Source: Tetmemena sp. SeJ-2015
Lineage: Eukaryota > Ciliophora > Spirotrichea > Sporadotrichida > Oxytrichidae
NCBI GenBank assembly: GCA_027382625.1
Contig: JAJKFJ010022115.1
Location: 50,681-114,680 of the forward strand
DNA length: 64,000 nucleotides
Direction: 5' to 3'
Shown here in pieces: positions 36,346-48,437 of the stretch. Positions within the stretch are counted from its first letter, which is position 1; each line of letters opens with the position of its first letter. Under the pieces are notes generated by a model. It was not told where the DNA came from. It saw nothing but the letters and a program-made list of their open reading frames with translations, and searched no databases. Both the position numbers and the translations under genes were made by a program.

Positions 36346-36560
36346 ACTTGTATGGGATTCTTAATTTTGAGATTGGTTTGCTTGACTAGGAGTGATATCT
36401 CCTCAAATTTGTCGTAGGCATCATAGGGGTGACTCAACATAATGCGATTGAAAACCTCAGTCAGGTGAGTGTAAAGATCCAACTTGATAGTGCTGCCGTT
36501 GTCCCTAGCTTGTCTCAGCTGTTACTTTATGCGCTCCAAAGCCTCCATGCTCACGCTCAT
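36346..36560 (-). CDS. RSP4/6: RSP4/6 N-terminal part, separated from the main part
   Basis: ATG at 36560 encodes MSVSMEALERIKQQLRQARD, then LDLYTHLTEVFNRIMLSHP and YDAYDKFEEISLLVKQTNLK, the usual N-terminal RSP4/6 pattern (LYDHLTxxLxxIL...P..A.d.FE.iS..vK). It ends KIKNPIQ at CAA-GT. The main RSP4/6 block at 28647 lacks exactly this region and begins with the same CAAGT in the same frame and orientation. So either this is the first germline segment of that gene, or a first exon of a giant intron. It lies divergent from the C3H gene, ~325 bp away. Confidence 0.7.
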
Positions 36561-36885
36561 TTTTATTTCCTTCTAACTTAATTCTAATTTAAATTTCTCC
36601 CAACTCAAAATAAGCAAGCTGCTATAAAATCCAAAATTTGCTCAAGCGTAATCAAAATAAATGTAGTACGAATTGCGCCAAAGATTTAAAAGTCACTAAA
36701 ATGAAACGAGAGGCTGTGTTTAATGATTAGTTGGTGGCTGTCCCTGAGTTTAAGCAGTTTAAGCTAAGATATTATTTTAATTCCTCCTACTTACTATATA
36801 TTCAAAAATTAAGAAGATATCTAATGCAATATTCTTGATTTTTATTTCACAATATATAATAATGAACTCAAATAATTAACAAAGT
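36561..36885. promoter_or_regulatory. Divergent intergenic region
   Basis: About 325 bp between two outward-facing starts (RSP4/6 N-terminus and C3H gene), so it should contain both promoters. AT-rich, no motif recognised. Confidence 0.4.
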
Positions 36886-39708
36886 ATGAACAACAACCTA
36901 TAAAGATAGACATCTTTTCAAAATCAACGCAATCCGCATTATAATTAGATTGAACCATAATAAATGTACCCGCACTAAATCTAAAATGCACCTTTGTCTC
37001 AAATGGCATTCTAGGGGCAGCAGATCCCTCAGTTTCAAAAGTAGTATTTTTTTATTAAACCTGGATCATGACTAAATTCAAATGATTCAAATGAATCAAG
37101 CGTAGACAAACTAATTGAGCATGCAAACATAAGCCTCTCCATCTCAGCATTTTTAGGCTAGCAAAATAAGCTCATCTCAGCTCATTTAGTAAAGTTCCAT
37201 CTCTGATATGAGAAACCTTGAAGTTATCGTTGTACCCATGGAGACCAACTAAGGCCTTTATCCAATGACTCTCAAAATTAAGGGAAGCGAGACAAGCTTG
37301 AAATAGGTCTTTGACGAAAATAGCAACAACTATTGGACGAAAGTTTTCAAGGGCCATTCCCCCAAAGAGCCTCCCTCTTATAGGTTAGTATCTAAAAGTC
37401 AAATTACAATCTTTGGTTATAAGAATCTTTACTGAGAGAGTCTTAATCTTATCTTCGTTTAGTGTATTCAGAAAGCCCATGAATGTTGAAGTCAAATACT
37501 GTGAAGATTTTAATGGAAAGAGTAAGATTTTGTTTCTCTTATAGAATTTAGGTTTGCACATTCTCCTATTGAAATGCGAGGGATTTAAATTCCCTAGAAA
37601 CCCGAACGCCCACCTGCTCGAGCTATTCTGTAACACTCATTTCTACGGGCCTCTGGTAGTTGCAATGAACTTGAATTAAGTTCCCTACCATTTGGCAAAC
37701 TTCGATTAGTCCCTTATCACCGAAATGCATAAAATTAATGAACTTGAAAAAAGATAATATCCTCCTCCTTTCGTGCAAACTAATTCTCAAAAGAAGAATA
37801 AAGCAAGTAAGCAATCGAATTTAATAAAAGTTCTTAAATAGTGCCCTTCTTTGTTGCAGGAGAGCAGAAATCTTAGCCTGACGATTTATAAAGTCTTCGA
37901 GAAAAATTAGACCCAGATATGTTTTACATCTATCGGTATAAGACTGCATACTGCCCTTAGAAAAATGTTAAGCATGATTGGGCCTAATGCATCTACGCCC
38001 ACAAACCCTAGGATTTCAGAAGACCTCCTGATCAATTCAGTTACTGGCCTGATGATTGCAAAAGCTTTCTCTAAGACTAAGAGGAGGGTTGCCCATTAGG
38101 CTTTAAGTGCAAATACGCTCACTCAACTTTTGAAAGACTATATCACCCTCTTAAGTATAAGACCAACCCTTGCGATGTACGATCTCATTTCTTTGTCTTA
38201 AAATTTTTAGTAAAACTTCAAAAGTTAAAGAAAACAGTGCAAGAGAGGAGAGATTTGCGCATTTTTCCACGATAAAACTTAAAAAAGAAACCCTTAGAAT
38301 TGCCCAAAGTCCTAGCCTTTCTTTAAAATTTCTGGGAACATGAGTCCAATCTAATAGAAGTAGTAATAGTAATCATCTGGGTAAGAATTTTCCATGATCA
38401 TACTTTTATATAGAAGTTATACATCTCACATGATACAATAATCTTACAATCCAAATGAAGCCGTCCATTATCCTCTGTCATTTTCTCCCCCACAATAGCA
38501 ACTAAGCGGAGGCGTGCACATAAATTTATCTCCTTAAGAATAATAGAATATGCAAAAGAGCTCTCCTCATAGCTTTGGTTTTAATCTCTCTCCTAATTCC
38601 TTTAACTAGCCTTTCTCTTAAGATATTATACGTTCAGCTCCAATTTTGAGTTTTCTTCTCTAAAGCCTGAACGAACGAGGTCAAAGCCCTTTTCATCCGT
38701 GTTAAAACTTGGAACTGTATGTGCTCCTTTTTTGGCCGAGTATTGCTAGAAAAATTTCAAAAAAGGTAGTTTTACTTTATTAAATCACACAATTATAGGG
38801 AATTCTTGACCAACATGCCAATTATAGATAGTTTCTAAACCACTTCTCTATATTTCAGTAAAAAGACTAAAATCAGTGGCTACTTACTGTAAAAGCTGGC
38901 TTACTAGCCAATACTATAAAATCTGGGCTGATCGGATAATAGTAACCATTCTTATGGCAGCAATAATCACACAATTTATTCCTCCCCACCTGAGGGAATG
39001 ATACCGAATTACATTCCTTAGAACTAAGGTCAACCTCCCCAACTAAACTATACTCTTCAATAGTAATAACAGCTCATGATGAATCAACAAAGTATATTTA
39101 GATCACAAACACCAATTAGCTAGAGCATGATTAATTAATCTTTCTAGCAACCTAACAATTTTCAATAGCAGCAAATCATGATGCAGCAATAGTAAATTAT
39201 TGCTTAGAGTATGATGCAGTAACAGCAGCACTACCTTCAGCAATAGATGAATATGTAAAATACCTAAAATTCAGGCTATGCTCACTAGGCTATGAGAAAA
39301 GTTTCAGCTTTCTAGAATCAAAGAGATCTAGCAGTCCAATCAATTTGAAGTTAAAAGTTTTATGTTCAATCTACTGTCAACACCGACTCTGTCTTAAACA
39401 ACATTTTCTCTTTTGATATCGGTGCTAAGGAACGTGCCCTCTCCACGGATAATATTTTCTCTTCTCCTAAAGGTCTTCCCTATCTGTCTGACATGGTTTA
39501 CTAGTAGCTGGATGAAGAAAATGAAGCAGAAATAGAAATGCACATTTAGGAGAGTGAAGAAAAAAACAAGGCAAAGAAAGAGAAAATTTCTTATCCTTAG
39601 CATGAGTTAATTTTTTATGCAAGTACAAAGTAATTAGCCCTACGAAGAGGACTCGATATTTTCGAGTTCTCTATTAAAAATGAACCTCCTGAATCTCGAA
39701 GAGAGTGA
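36886..39708 (+). CDS. C3H (CCCH) zinc-finger RNA-binding protein, Gln-rich
   Basis: ATG at 36886 (MNNNLQRQTSFQNQRNPHYN) opens a Gln/Ser-rich region (QMYPHQIQNAPLSQMAFQGQ). It is followed by a folded block with ILFLLQNLGLHILLLKCEGF and LLELFCNTHFYGPLVVAMNL. A 58-nt intron joins, in phase, to REKLDPDMFYIYRYKTAYCP. Three CCCH-type fingers follow: YCPQKNVKHDWAQCIYAH, CPLGFKCKYAHSTFERLYHP and, after another intron, QCKRGEICAFFHDKTQKR. The order C..C..H with KYKTNPCD between fingers resembles plant-type tandem CCCH proteins that bind mRNA. The tail is very Gln-rich (QQQQIMMQQQQ) and ends near SYPQHELIFYASTKQ, TGA at 39706-39708. A role in mRNA decay or translation is inferred. Frame changes near 37420 and 38660 are unresolved. 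Confidence 0.75.
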
Positions 39709-39869
39709 GGAGCAAAAGTTGCAGAAATCAAATAAGCAATGAAATTCCCTAATTAATGTTGAAAAATTTTACTCTAAAACACACATAAGTTTTATTTTTA
39801 AAGAGAATTAAACCGCCATGCTCTTCTTATAAAAGAAGTTTACTAAACTGTACAAATTTTGAAAATCTA

Positions 39870-42800
39870 CCTCCTGTAGATGTTAAATAGATTCAATCCG
39901 ATATAAGCCTCTAATAGGGCACTGATCTATTAATTTTAGGGCATGTAGATATTTTAATTTAAGCTAATCTTTAATGAATATTTTGCAGAGAAGATTTGAA
40001 TTTCTAGGAAAATTTGTTGTTATAAATATTTAATCGTAAACAAAATGCACTGCTCCACCTGTGAAGATAAATAGAGAGAGAAAAATAAAAATCTTCCCCT
40101 GAAAGATAGAGAAGTATTCTTAAAACTATTAATTTATTTTTTATCCGCTTCAGAGTTCATTATTGACTTTGATCAAATGCCAAAGCACAAGGGCCATAAA
40201 TTCCATTCGCTTAGTATTTTCTAAGAAACTCTAAAGAAATAAGTGGAGTAATTCAAAGACAGCTTGAGAAAACACTAGATGGTTTACGTCTAGGAGATGC
40301 TTTAGAGTATTTTTTATTGAAATATACTTAAGAAGATCATGTTTCATTCAAACAAGAAAGCCACTGAGATTAAAAATCAATACATCAAGTAAATAGATGA
40401 ACTCATGGAATCAGATGAAACTGGAGATATCAGCGTCCAAAACACCCAAAAGGTTGTCAATATGATATAGAGTTATAAAAGCATCAACAAAAAGCTATAA
40501 TCTTCATTAATCTTATTAATAAAAGCTTGCTAAATTAGTTACCATTATCAGCTAAACAATTACAGACCATAACTTTTTAGAAGACGATTCAGAAGATGAC
40601 GGCTAAAATGATGAGATATGCGAGAAACTATTACAACAGAGAATAACTAGGATAATCGATTCTTATTCTAATTTTTAAAATAATACTTCCTCAGCTTTTC
40701 TTGTGTATCTTTTTTTTTTAAATTGTTCTAATTTACCTTAGGAAATTATTTGAAGAAGTGTAAATTTATATGATATGCCTGATTTTCGACGCAATTTAAT
40801 TTTTTTAAAGACCTAATTCCATATTTCTGAGAATAGAGTTTATATAAAGATAAATTTTTAGAACTGCATTTTAGTTTATTGCCTATATAGTAATTAAAAG
40901 ATCAAGATATTATACTATTATAGATACAGCTCTAATAAGTTTTTAATTATTTGTACAAATATTTTTAAATAACCTTTTTGAATAAATTAATTTACCACTA
41001 TTTCCTGATATTATTGAAGATAATTATTGCTCATTAAATTGTTAGCTATAGGATAGTATGACTTTCTAAAGGGACCTGAGGAACATGATAATGATCAACA
41101 ACAAAATAATTCTAGAATGGTGGACTAATTCTTGAGAGATCCCTTCATCGGAGGAGAATCAGGCAGCTCTTAAGGTGTATTAAGGAGCTAGTAAATAGAG
41201 CAAAAGGACTTCGCTTATAGCTCAGCAAACTAAAGTTAACCTAATCTTTTCTAGAGCAGGGAAGTCAGTCACGATAATTTTGACAACCTAGACAATGTAG
41301 ATAGGGAGTCCACTGGCAACTTTAATTTTTCAGAAACTCAATCCAGATCAGGCAACCTGCCAATGCCAAGTAATTCTCAACTTTAGTAGTAGCAGCCTAT
41401 TAATTATAAAAGCTTAGCACAGGCAACAATCCCTCAAAGCTTTGGAAGCTAGAAATCTAATCAAATTTAGGCACCAAAGCCTTCATAAAATAAATTAATT
41501 GATTGTATCCTTCGATGCTAGGGTATGAGGTGAATGATTTTGTTTATCAATCCAAGAGGAACTATCAGACATTATTTATTTTAACTAGTAGGACTCTTCA
41601 GAAATAGCACTCGGAAAGAGAAAAAAGCCAGAAAGCGAGTTATAAGAATATGCTGTGGATCAATTTGGACTCCCAGTAGACTCATATTTAGACAGTCTTG
41701 ACAATCAAAAAGGCTCATAGCTTATAGATAGACTGCAAAAGAACTAAAGTCAAAAGCATTATCAAGAGTAGGAAACCTTAAAGAGGTAGATGTCAACTCA
41801 AAGCCAGGGAATTGATTTTAAGAAACCTTCAGGCCCAAACTCAGTCCACTCTATGAGGTCTGATGCAATTGTAAAATTATGAAATTCATTTATTTATAAT
41901 TAAAAGCTTATCTAAATGGGGTAGAGACCGAAATATAAATTATTTTAAACATTAGCACAATTAGCCTGACCCAAGGCTCTTCAAAGTAATGAAAGAAGCA
42001 GATTTATTTTAATTTTAAGATGAGGATCTTGAGGATATCGTAGCAGCCACTGAGAATTTAGACTTTTGTAGCGTGGTTGCATTCATCAATGAGAAAAACA
42101 ACCTCTTCATTAGAAATATGAAAACTAGGGAAACTTATCTCAAAGAATTTATAAACATACCTAATATTGGTCAATTAAAAATATAAAGAGGTTAGATAAA
42201 AATAATAAAGGTTTCAAAAATTATATAACTATTTGAACATAGAAAGTTATTAGTAGTTAAATAAGACTTATTTATTATGAGCACTAAAATGCAGGATATT
42301 AAGCTATTTCTTAAATAACTTTGTTAATAAATTAAAAATTTGGTAGATTAAAACAATCCTAAATGTATATTTCATAAATGGAGTAATTTTAAATTCTTTA
42401 TATTCTTGTCTATAATGAAAAAGTTGTAAGGATGATCTAGACAAGAACTGGACAGAAGTAATTTATACTTTTTAAGTCTCATATGCTGTTTCTGAGTGAG
42501 AATTCACTCGTGATGTATGATTTCTTTTGCAAGGACTCGGGGGATGAATTTAAATTATCAAGGCAGCAGGTAATACCTCTTGGTGGAGGTTAAAATATTG
42601 ACATGATCTATTTCTAAAATTAAAGCGAGAGATTGTTCGTGCTCAAAGAACGAGAACTTCTTAAGGTTAATCTTACTGAAATATAATACGGATATTAACA
42701 GTCAGTTCTTTCTTTATATTTTATCAGTCAGTATTGCCAGAATAAATTAAAGGAATATTTTGCTCTTAATTGTATTATTAACTTTTATAAATTAAACACC

Positions 42801-43300
42801 TTTTTTATTATATAAAACTCCCTACCTATATAATTAACTTTATAAAATGAATAAGTGATAAGATATTCTCGTGCTACATTCCAGAATAGGGAAAGACTCT
42901 GACCTGTTTAGCTGGAAGGAAAAGCATCTATAATATTTTATCTCAAAATAAACGTATCTACTATATATAGGAACTGATAAAGGATTTTGCATTACTTTCG
43001 ACTTCTCTGGATTAGTTATTATAGCTGAGGATTTAATGATTCTTGTCTAATTAGTAAATTCTTTCAACAACAGAATAAGATAGAGCAGGATGGATGAATA
43101 AATCTTAATTTCAACAAATAAATATCTTTGAGATTAATATTTTTGCATTTTATCTTCGCAGATTTATGCATCTTAGGACTAGAATAAAAAGTTTGATAAT
43201 TAATTATCAGAAATTAGAATTTAAATATCAAAATATAATCTGCCTAGCAAAAAACTAATTCAGGCAGAAAATTGAAAAAGGATAGTGTCTTGGACAGAAT
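39870..43300 (+). CDS. B-box-like zinc-binding protein with coiled coil and beta-rich C-terminus
   Basis: Coding blocks in order: CTNFENLPPVDVKQIQSD; HCSTCEDKQREKNKNLPLKD and FDQMPKHKGHKFHSLS, which together give a B-box-like C-x2-C ... H-x2-H pattern; then the coiled coil FQETLKKQVEQFKDSLRKHQ. After AT-rich gaps there is a Ser/Gln-rich middle (SREVSHDNFDNLDNVDREST; LPMPSNSQLQQQQPINYKSL) and a folded end (EADLFQFQDEDLEDIVAATE; LFLSENSLVMYDFFCKDSGD). AT-rich gaps at 40650-41040 and 42170-42420 interrupt it and are likely introns or IESs. B-box proteins with kelch-like ends are common in ciliates; the C-terminal assignment is weak. Confidence 0.45.
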
Positions 43301-43775
43301 TAATCAATAGAATTTTTAACTTTAATAAAATAGATCTCTATTCACTAATACAATATCGATTTATAACTTCACCAATATTAAAGAGTAGAAACTCTTTCCT
43401 AATGCAATAAAGTAGCTAGTTTTGGTGTAAGAGTAACCGAGCATGTATTATCTTGCGGCTATTCCTTCTCTTATGGGGGGAGAGAAATAAGAAATCGCAA
43501 TATACAGAGATTACGAGCACAGTAACTCCTCCGTCACAATTTTTTAAACTCCCTACCCTGTTAGTAAACTGGGAGTTTACAAGCTGTTTAATAGTGATAA
43601 CGTGACAACTGGTGTTTAATATTTGATGGCGATGCTTGAAAAGTCTTTTCATATCTATGATTTTGCTTATATGCAAATCGGGTGTCAAGTTAAGCTTGAG
43701 AGGGGATAGGAATAGATTGGGATTTGGAAGTAATTTAACTTAGGGTATTAAATTGGCTTCTTCGAATCACTGCAT
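43301..43775. other. Unassigned region
   Basis: No supported gene on either strand; may contain 5' coding pieces of the RGG-tailed gene in broken frames. The minus-strand open frame at 43416-43688 has no supporting feature. Confidence 0.3.
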
Positions 43776-44309
43776 ATGTAGTCTGTTTAAGGAACAGAAA
43801 GAAACACATTCGTTTTTGGAACCAAATAAGTGTACATCTTCTCAATCAATTTCAACCAGAGTCATTATCAGCAATAAAACTATCAAAATATGCCATAATC
43901 CAATTGAAATGCTCATAATGAACAACGCCAAATTTAATAAAAATCTAATAGGAGTCAAGATGATCAGTAAAATAATAATTAGAGTTTTGGAAGCAGAGAG
44001 GAATAGTTTAATATTAAATTCGAGAATAACTAAGCTTCTAGAGCTGAGAGAGATAGCAAAAGTAGCTATGGCTCCTCTAGAGAAAAGTTAGATAGGAGAG
44101 ACAGAAAGTCCAGCAGTATTGATAAAAACGATGATAATTGGAAGCCTGGAGAAAAGATTTAGTCTTAGCCTTCTCTTAATGCCGAGGAGAGAAAGCCTCG
44201 AATGTTTGGAAGGGGTGAGAGGAATAATTAATAATTCAATGATCAGCCAAGCAGATATGGAAGAGGAGGAAACAGAAGAGGATATGGAAATAGAGGAGGA
44301 TATCGCTGA
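43776..44309 (+). CDS. Q/N-rich protein with RGG tail, LSM14/Scd6-like (tentative)
   Basis: One frame from about 43776 gives VQGTERNTFVFGTKQVYIFS, then YQQQNYQNMPQSN, a central EEQFNIKFENNQASRAERDS, and a tail MFGRGERNNQQFN then SRYGRGGNRRGYGNRGGYR before TGA 44307-44309. RGG repeats bind RNA and promote granules. The order GTE..., an F-x-F-like motif, then RGG recalls LSM14/Scd6 translational repressors, but the N-terminal Lsm fold is not visible. One in-frame TGA near 43902 needs explaining (IES, intron or error). The 5' end may lie further upstream. Confidence 0.45.
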
Positions 44310-44479
44310 ATACAGTATTTTTAATGTTATTAAATAATTTCCTTAACTTAGTATTTAAATCAACCATCATTAGAAGCAGATATTTTATGATAGAGTTTAT
44401 TATAATTAATTACAGAATGGATAGAAAAAGTATTGCCTTCATCTTAAAAACAAACTTCTTTTACTACTTTTTTAAATCT

Positions 44480-46274
44480 TGATTGGACTTCTATTCCTTG
44501 AAGGATTTGCTTCGGCAGATGACACTTACAAGAACCGATATAACTAAATTTCCTGCGAGTAGGTTGAGAAATAATAGCCTTACCTCGCCTAAATACCTTT
44601 GTCTTTGTTTACTGTGTTCTTTATTTATATTCCCTGAGGACTCTACAAAAAATCAAGTGAATAATTTTCCTTAATTGCAAAACTTTTTTGAAGCACGTTA
44701 GAGGATATTGCTTTTACGATTGGACTGTGACATCTTCTATGAAATATTTAAATGAAGAGAAGAGCTCAGTTAAGGTCACCATCAATATCAACCTAAATGG
44801 CAACAAAATGAAAAGCTTCGAGTGCATCGAAAACTTTATGTGGGGTACAACTTTCAAAGAGGAGTTCAACTATTTCTTGAAAGCAGGCCAGCATCAACTT
44901 CAAATGACTTTCGACCAACCAAGGGATATTATAAACTTAGATTCATTTTAATGTGAAATCTTTCCAGCGCTTCACAATTTAGACTTGTAGAAAAATGGAA
45001 TTACGTTTTATGGTTTCTGCGGAACGTGGATGACTAACTTCTACGGGATAGTAGAATAGTTCGGCATGTTCGCTGGAGGTTTAGGGTTAAGCAGTTACAT
45101 CCCTAGTATGGGAGATCAGCTGACAAAGTATCAGAAAGAACAAAACGCAGATCTCATTAAAAGAGGGATGAATATCACACTAGAGAAAAGAGTTATCGAT
45201 GTCTTTAAATTTAATGTTGTGGAGATTGACAAGAAGGAAATTAAATCAGGGGATCTGTTCTTGGTGAGAAGACTTGATGGCGTCTAACCTCTACTGATGA
45301 TGGCGAGTGGAAGCCATATAGGTCACGCTGCTATGGCCCTCTGGCAAAATGACACACTTTGGATCTTGGAGTCACAACAGGCTTCTTACTTTGAGTCAGG
45401 GAAGACTGGCGTTCAAAAGAACAAGTAAACTTACTTCAATTAAAAACTGATGATCATTTATTCATTTCTTCTTACGAGACTTGGATTAGTTTGGCTGAGT
45501 ATGCAGACTATGAGGTCGCATGGATCAGACTAAGAGATGATGTGAGAGAGGATTTCTTCAACGAGACGAGGGCATGGGAATTCTTCAACTAAACTAATGG
45601 AAGACCATACGGACATCAGCACAACATCTTCTCATTCTTTGACACTCCTTCAAACAACTTCCCTCTTCCTTTCTAGAAAGAAAATGTTGGAATGGTCATA
45701 AAGTATATCAATCAGTTGAACCCTTTGTTCTATCAATAATGGCTGCAAGATGGTTTGAAAAAGAGAATTGGAGTGCAAGGAAATTTGACTGATTTTGATA
45801 ACTACGAAGACCTCTTCATTAAGATTTTATTGGACATGAATTTGACATTAGCTGAGGTCATGGCAGTTCCTGAGGACGATACCTTCGTTTATTTGGATTA
45901 AAGTGGAGATATGTATTTTTAAAGAAGTAAAGGATGAGGTTTACTCATCTAGCACCTTCGTAGCTGCACTCTACAAGGCAGCAGGCATGTTTGGAGATCT
46001 TGAAATTAATGCCCAAGAGTTCAGCTTGAAGGACATCTACTAACTCCATTTCTTCGAGCATTCAAAGAAAAAGAGACTGCCCTAATGTATTGAGGCTGAT
46101 CCAAAGTTAGTATTTTAAATATTACCTTTTTTTGAAGAGTTGACATATTGCCAGCTAATGGGCGAAACAAGAATATAGCTTCCAGGGTTCTCTACAATTG
46201 AGCCATATCCACACATGAACGAGAAATGCGAAAGCTTGGTCTCAAATCAATACGCCAGAAATGATCAGTGCTGA
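44480..46274 (+). CDS. Permuted papain-like (NlpC/P60-type) secreted protein
   Basis: A hydrophobic leader (ILIGLLFLEGFASADDTY in one frame) precedes blocks YCFYDWTVTSSMKYLNEEKS, ALHNLDLQKNGITFYGFCGT and RMNITLEKRVIDVFKFN-type sequence. The catalytic-looking segment IKSGDLFLVRRLDGVQPLLM, MASGSHIGHAAMALWQND, TLWILESQQ carries the Asp, His and Glu positions seen in permuted papain-fold hydrolases. It is followed by YGHQHNIFSFFDTPSNNFPL. A later EVYSSSTFVAALYKAAGMFG fits the expected region of the catalytic Cys helix, but Ser/Thr stands where Cys is usual. Introns occur at about 45428-45480 and 46108-46140. Ends NQYARNDQC, TGA 46272-46274. A secreted or lysosomal amidase-like role is inferred. 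The exact start is uncertain because two frames compete before 44690. Confidence 0.55.
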
Positions 46275-46440
46275 AATTATATCCTTACAATCTTTGAGAT
46301 AAACATTAAGTATATCCAAAAAAATTTCTTTGTTTCATATCATCACTTAAGTAGTATTTATGAGATAAAGATTTTCAAAAAATCAAATTCTCTCGTTAAG
46401 CAATTATATAAATAGTAACTTTATAGAGCCTAGGTCTAGA
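46275..46440. other. Short AT-rich spacer
   Basis: No gene or repeat recognised. Confidence 0.4.
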
Positions 46441-46980
46441 AGACTTATAAAATCAATCTAAGAGCGAAGATGAATGACATAAGCTTCTTGAGTCTTCGCT
46501 GATTCCTGCAAGTAACGCACTTGTAGTTATATTTACTTTCTACTCGTAAACTTCTATGTTATCGTGCTTCTTGTACCAACTCTTCTTCATGAAGGTGTTG
46601 TGTGTGAACACAGCTTCGTCAGCACATACAAACTTCACGCTATCCCTCTCACACCTGAGCAGTGTTTAAATATATTTGTATTAATAAAGAAATTAATTAT
46701 ACACAACTTATTTTCACTTTCTTATCATATTGTTCTCCATGAATTAAAAAAGCAAACTGCCACTTTGGTGTCTAGAGTTTGATTTTCAAATGGGAGCCCT
46801 TTACTATTTGATTTTAAAAGTTTGATCATTTTGGTTGTATCCTTGTTGAATAAAGTATAGCCAGCTCCCAATGTTTGTTCCTTTGAAGAACTTCATTTTG
46901 AGATTATGAACCATAGATTCAAGTTGAGTACTAAAATGCCAGACCAATTACGTTTGAGAAATTTGCTGATAGTTTATATA
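46441..46980 (-). pseudogene. Decayed DDE (Tc1/IS630-like) transposase remnant
   Basis: On the minus strand 46640-46441 encodes SVKFVCADEAVFTHNTFMKK, SWYKKHDNIEVYEQK and ITTSALLAGISEDSRSLCHS before TGA. The pattern hydrophobic-x-D-E-A-x-F ... W-x-K is the second catalytic block of DDE_3 transposases. An upstream minus-strand piece (46980-46780) has EQTLGAGYTLFNKDTTKMIK, the kind of helical N-terminal region that precedes it. The two pieces are separated by AT-rich DNA and frame changes. The first catalytic Asp region and the C-terminal part are missing, so it is a fossil. Such elements are confined to ciliate germline DNA. A host gene of unknown type is the alternative. Confidence 0.55.
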
Positions 46981-48437
46981 TGCTCTTGAATATAAAGATA
47001 TTTTTTACAGTAATAATATAAAAGACAACTTAATATTTAAATTCCGTGTTGATACCATCATGGGATTTGGTGATAAATTTACAATTTCCAATTCTGTGTT
47101 TATTCTAGATATATTTATATATTTATCAATTTCTATCCTTTTCATATTAAAAAAAATCTTTATGGATAAATTGAAAAGCGAGAGATTATAATAAATAAAT
47201 AAAAATTTCTTTAAGATTTAGAATGAATTTTTGTTAATTTAATTTTCTTAAAGTTTTAATTTAATCATCAATTTATAGAATTTATAAAAAACCACTCTAT
47301 ATAATTTGATTAAACTCTTTCAAATGTAGATTTATAATGTTTAGTTGCTTCTGTGAAAATTATTTAATTAAATTAATTATCTCAACTATATAGGATTTTT
47401 TATCTCAACATTTAAAAATAAAGGAGGCTTAAAATAAATATTCTTACTGAGATAAGGTTTAGAACTCTGGTAAAAATAAGGAATGTTTCAAACTTAAATT
47501 AAAATATAGCTGATAATTTAAATAAAATAAATGATTTTGTAATATATTAAGGAAATGGTAATTTAGAAGCATCCCTTTCTGTAAGTAGTTCAATAGCAAA
47601 TTTAAAAATAGGATGAATTACTTATTTAATCATTTTAAGAACACATCTCATTAGAGATATGCAGTGCACAAGCTCTTTCACCTATATTCAAACTTGTATA
47701 TCCTCAAACTCTTAACGAGGAACTCACAAGATTAATTATTAAAAGAGGAGAAACCCCTCTACCTTAATTTTCCCCCTATTAATTTAATACAAAAAACTAA
47801 TTCCATTTATAATAAATTATTTGCTGTAATAAAAAAGCATGCTCCAATCATTAAAGTTATTGAAATAAATATTTTTTAGTTTTAAGTCGCTAATATATCT
47901 AGACTCACTTTATTATACAAACTGGATTTATTATATATGTTTAAAATTGAATGAGAGACAAATTAAGGGTGTTGGAATATTTATGCTGTAATAAGTTTAT
48001 CCTAAAGTTTGAAATGAAGCTATAATCTTGTTTTAAAAAATATAAATGTAAAATAAATTTAGAATTTATATTGGAATGTCATTCTAGGAGTTTTAAGAAT
48101 TGGATGGACACAAAATCTCTTTTGCTTTTAAATTATATGATGGGTACTTTCAAATAGAAAATTATTTCAACATTATTTAAAAATTGACTCTTAATTTATA
48201 ATATCAAGAGACTTCAATAAGATAACGCCAAGAATTTTAATTTTATTGGAAAGAGAGTACAGTGATTTTTTAATTCAAAAATCACAGGCAAACAAATAAA
48301 TTTTCTACAAAATAGAAGCCATTCATTTGATTGTGCTTCTAATCTTTAATCTTTTCAGCTAAAATAGATAATACAATTTTATTTTAGAGAGCTAGGAAGA
48401 TATAAGGCAAAGTGTCGGAAGATTATTTGTGACTTTG
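46981..48437. other. AT-rich noncoding germline DNA
   Basis: About 1.45 kb with very low GC and no supported frame on either strand; probably germline-limited sequence between the transposase remnant and the kinase cluster. Confidence 0.5.
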
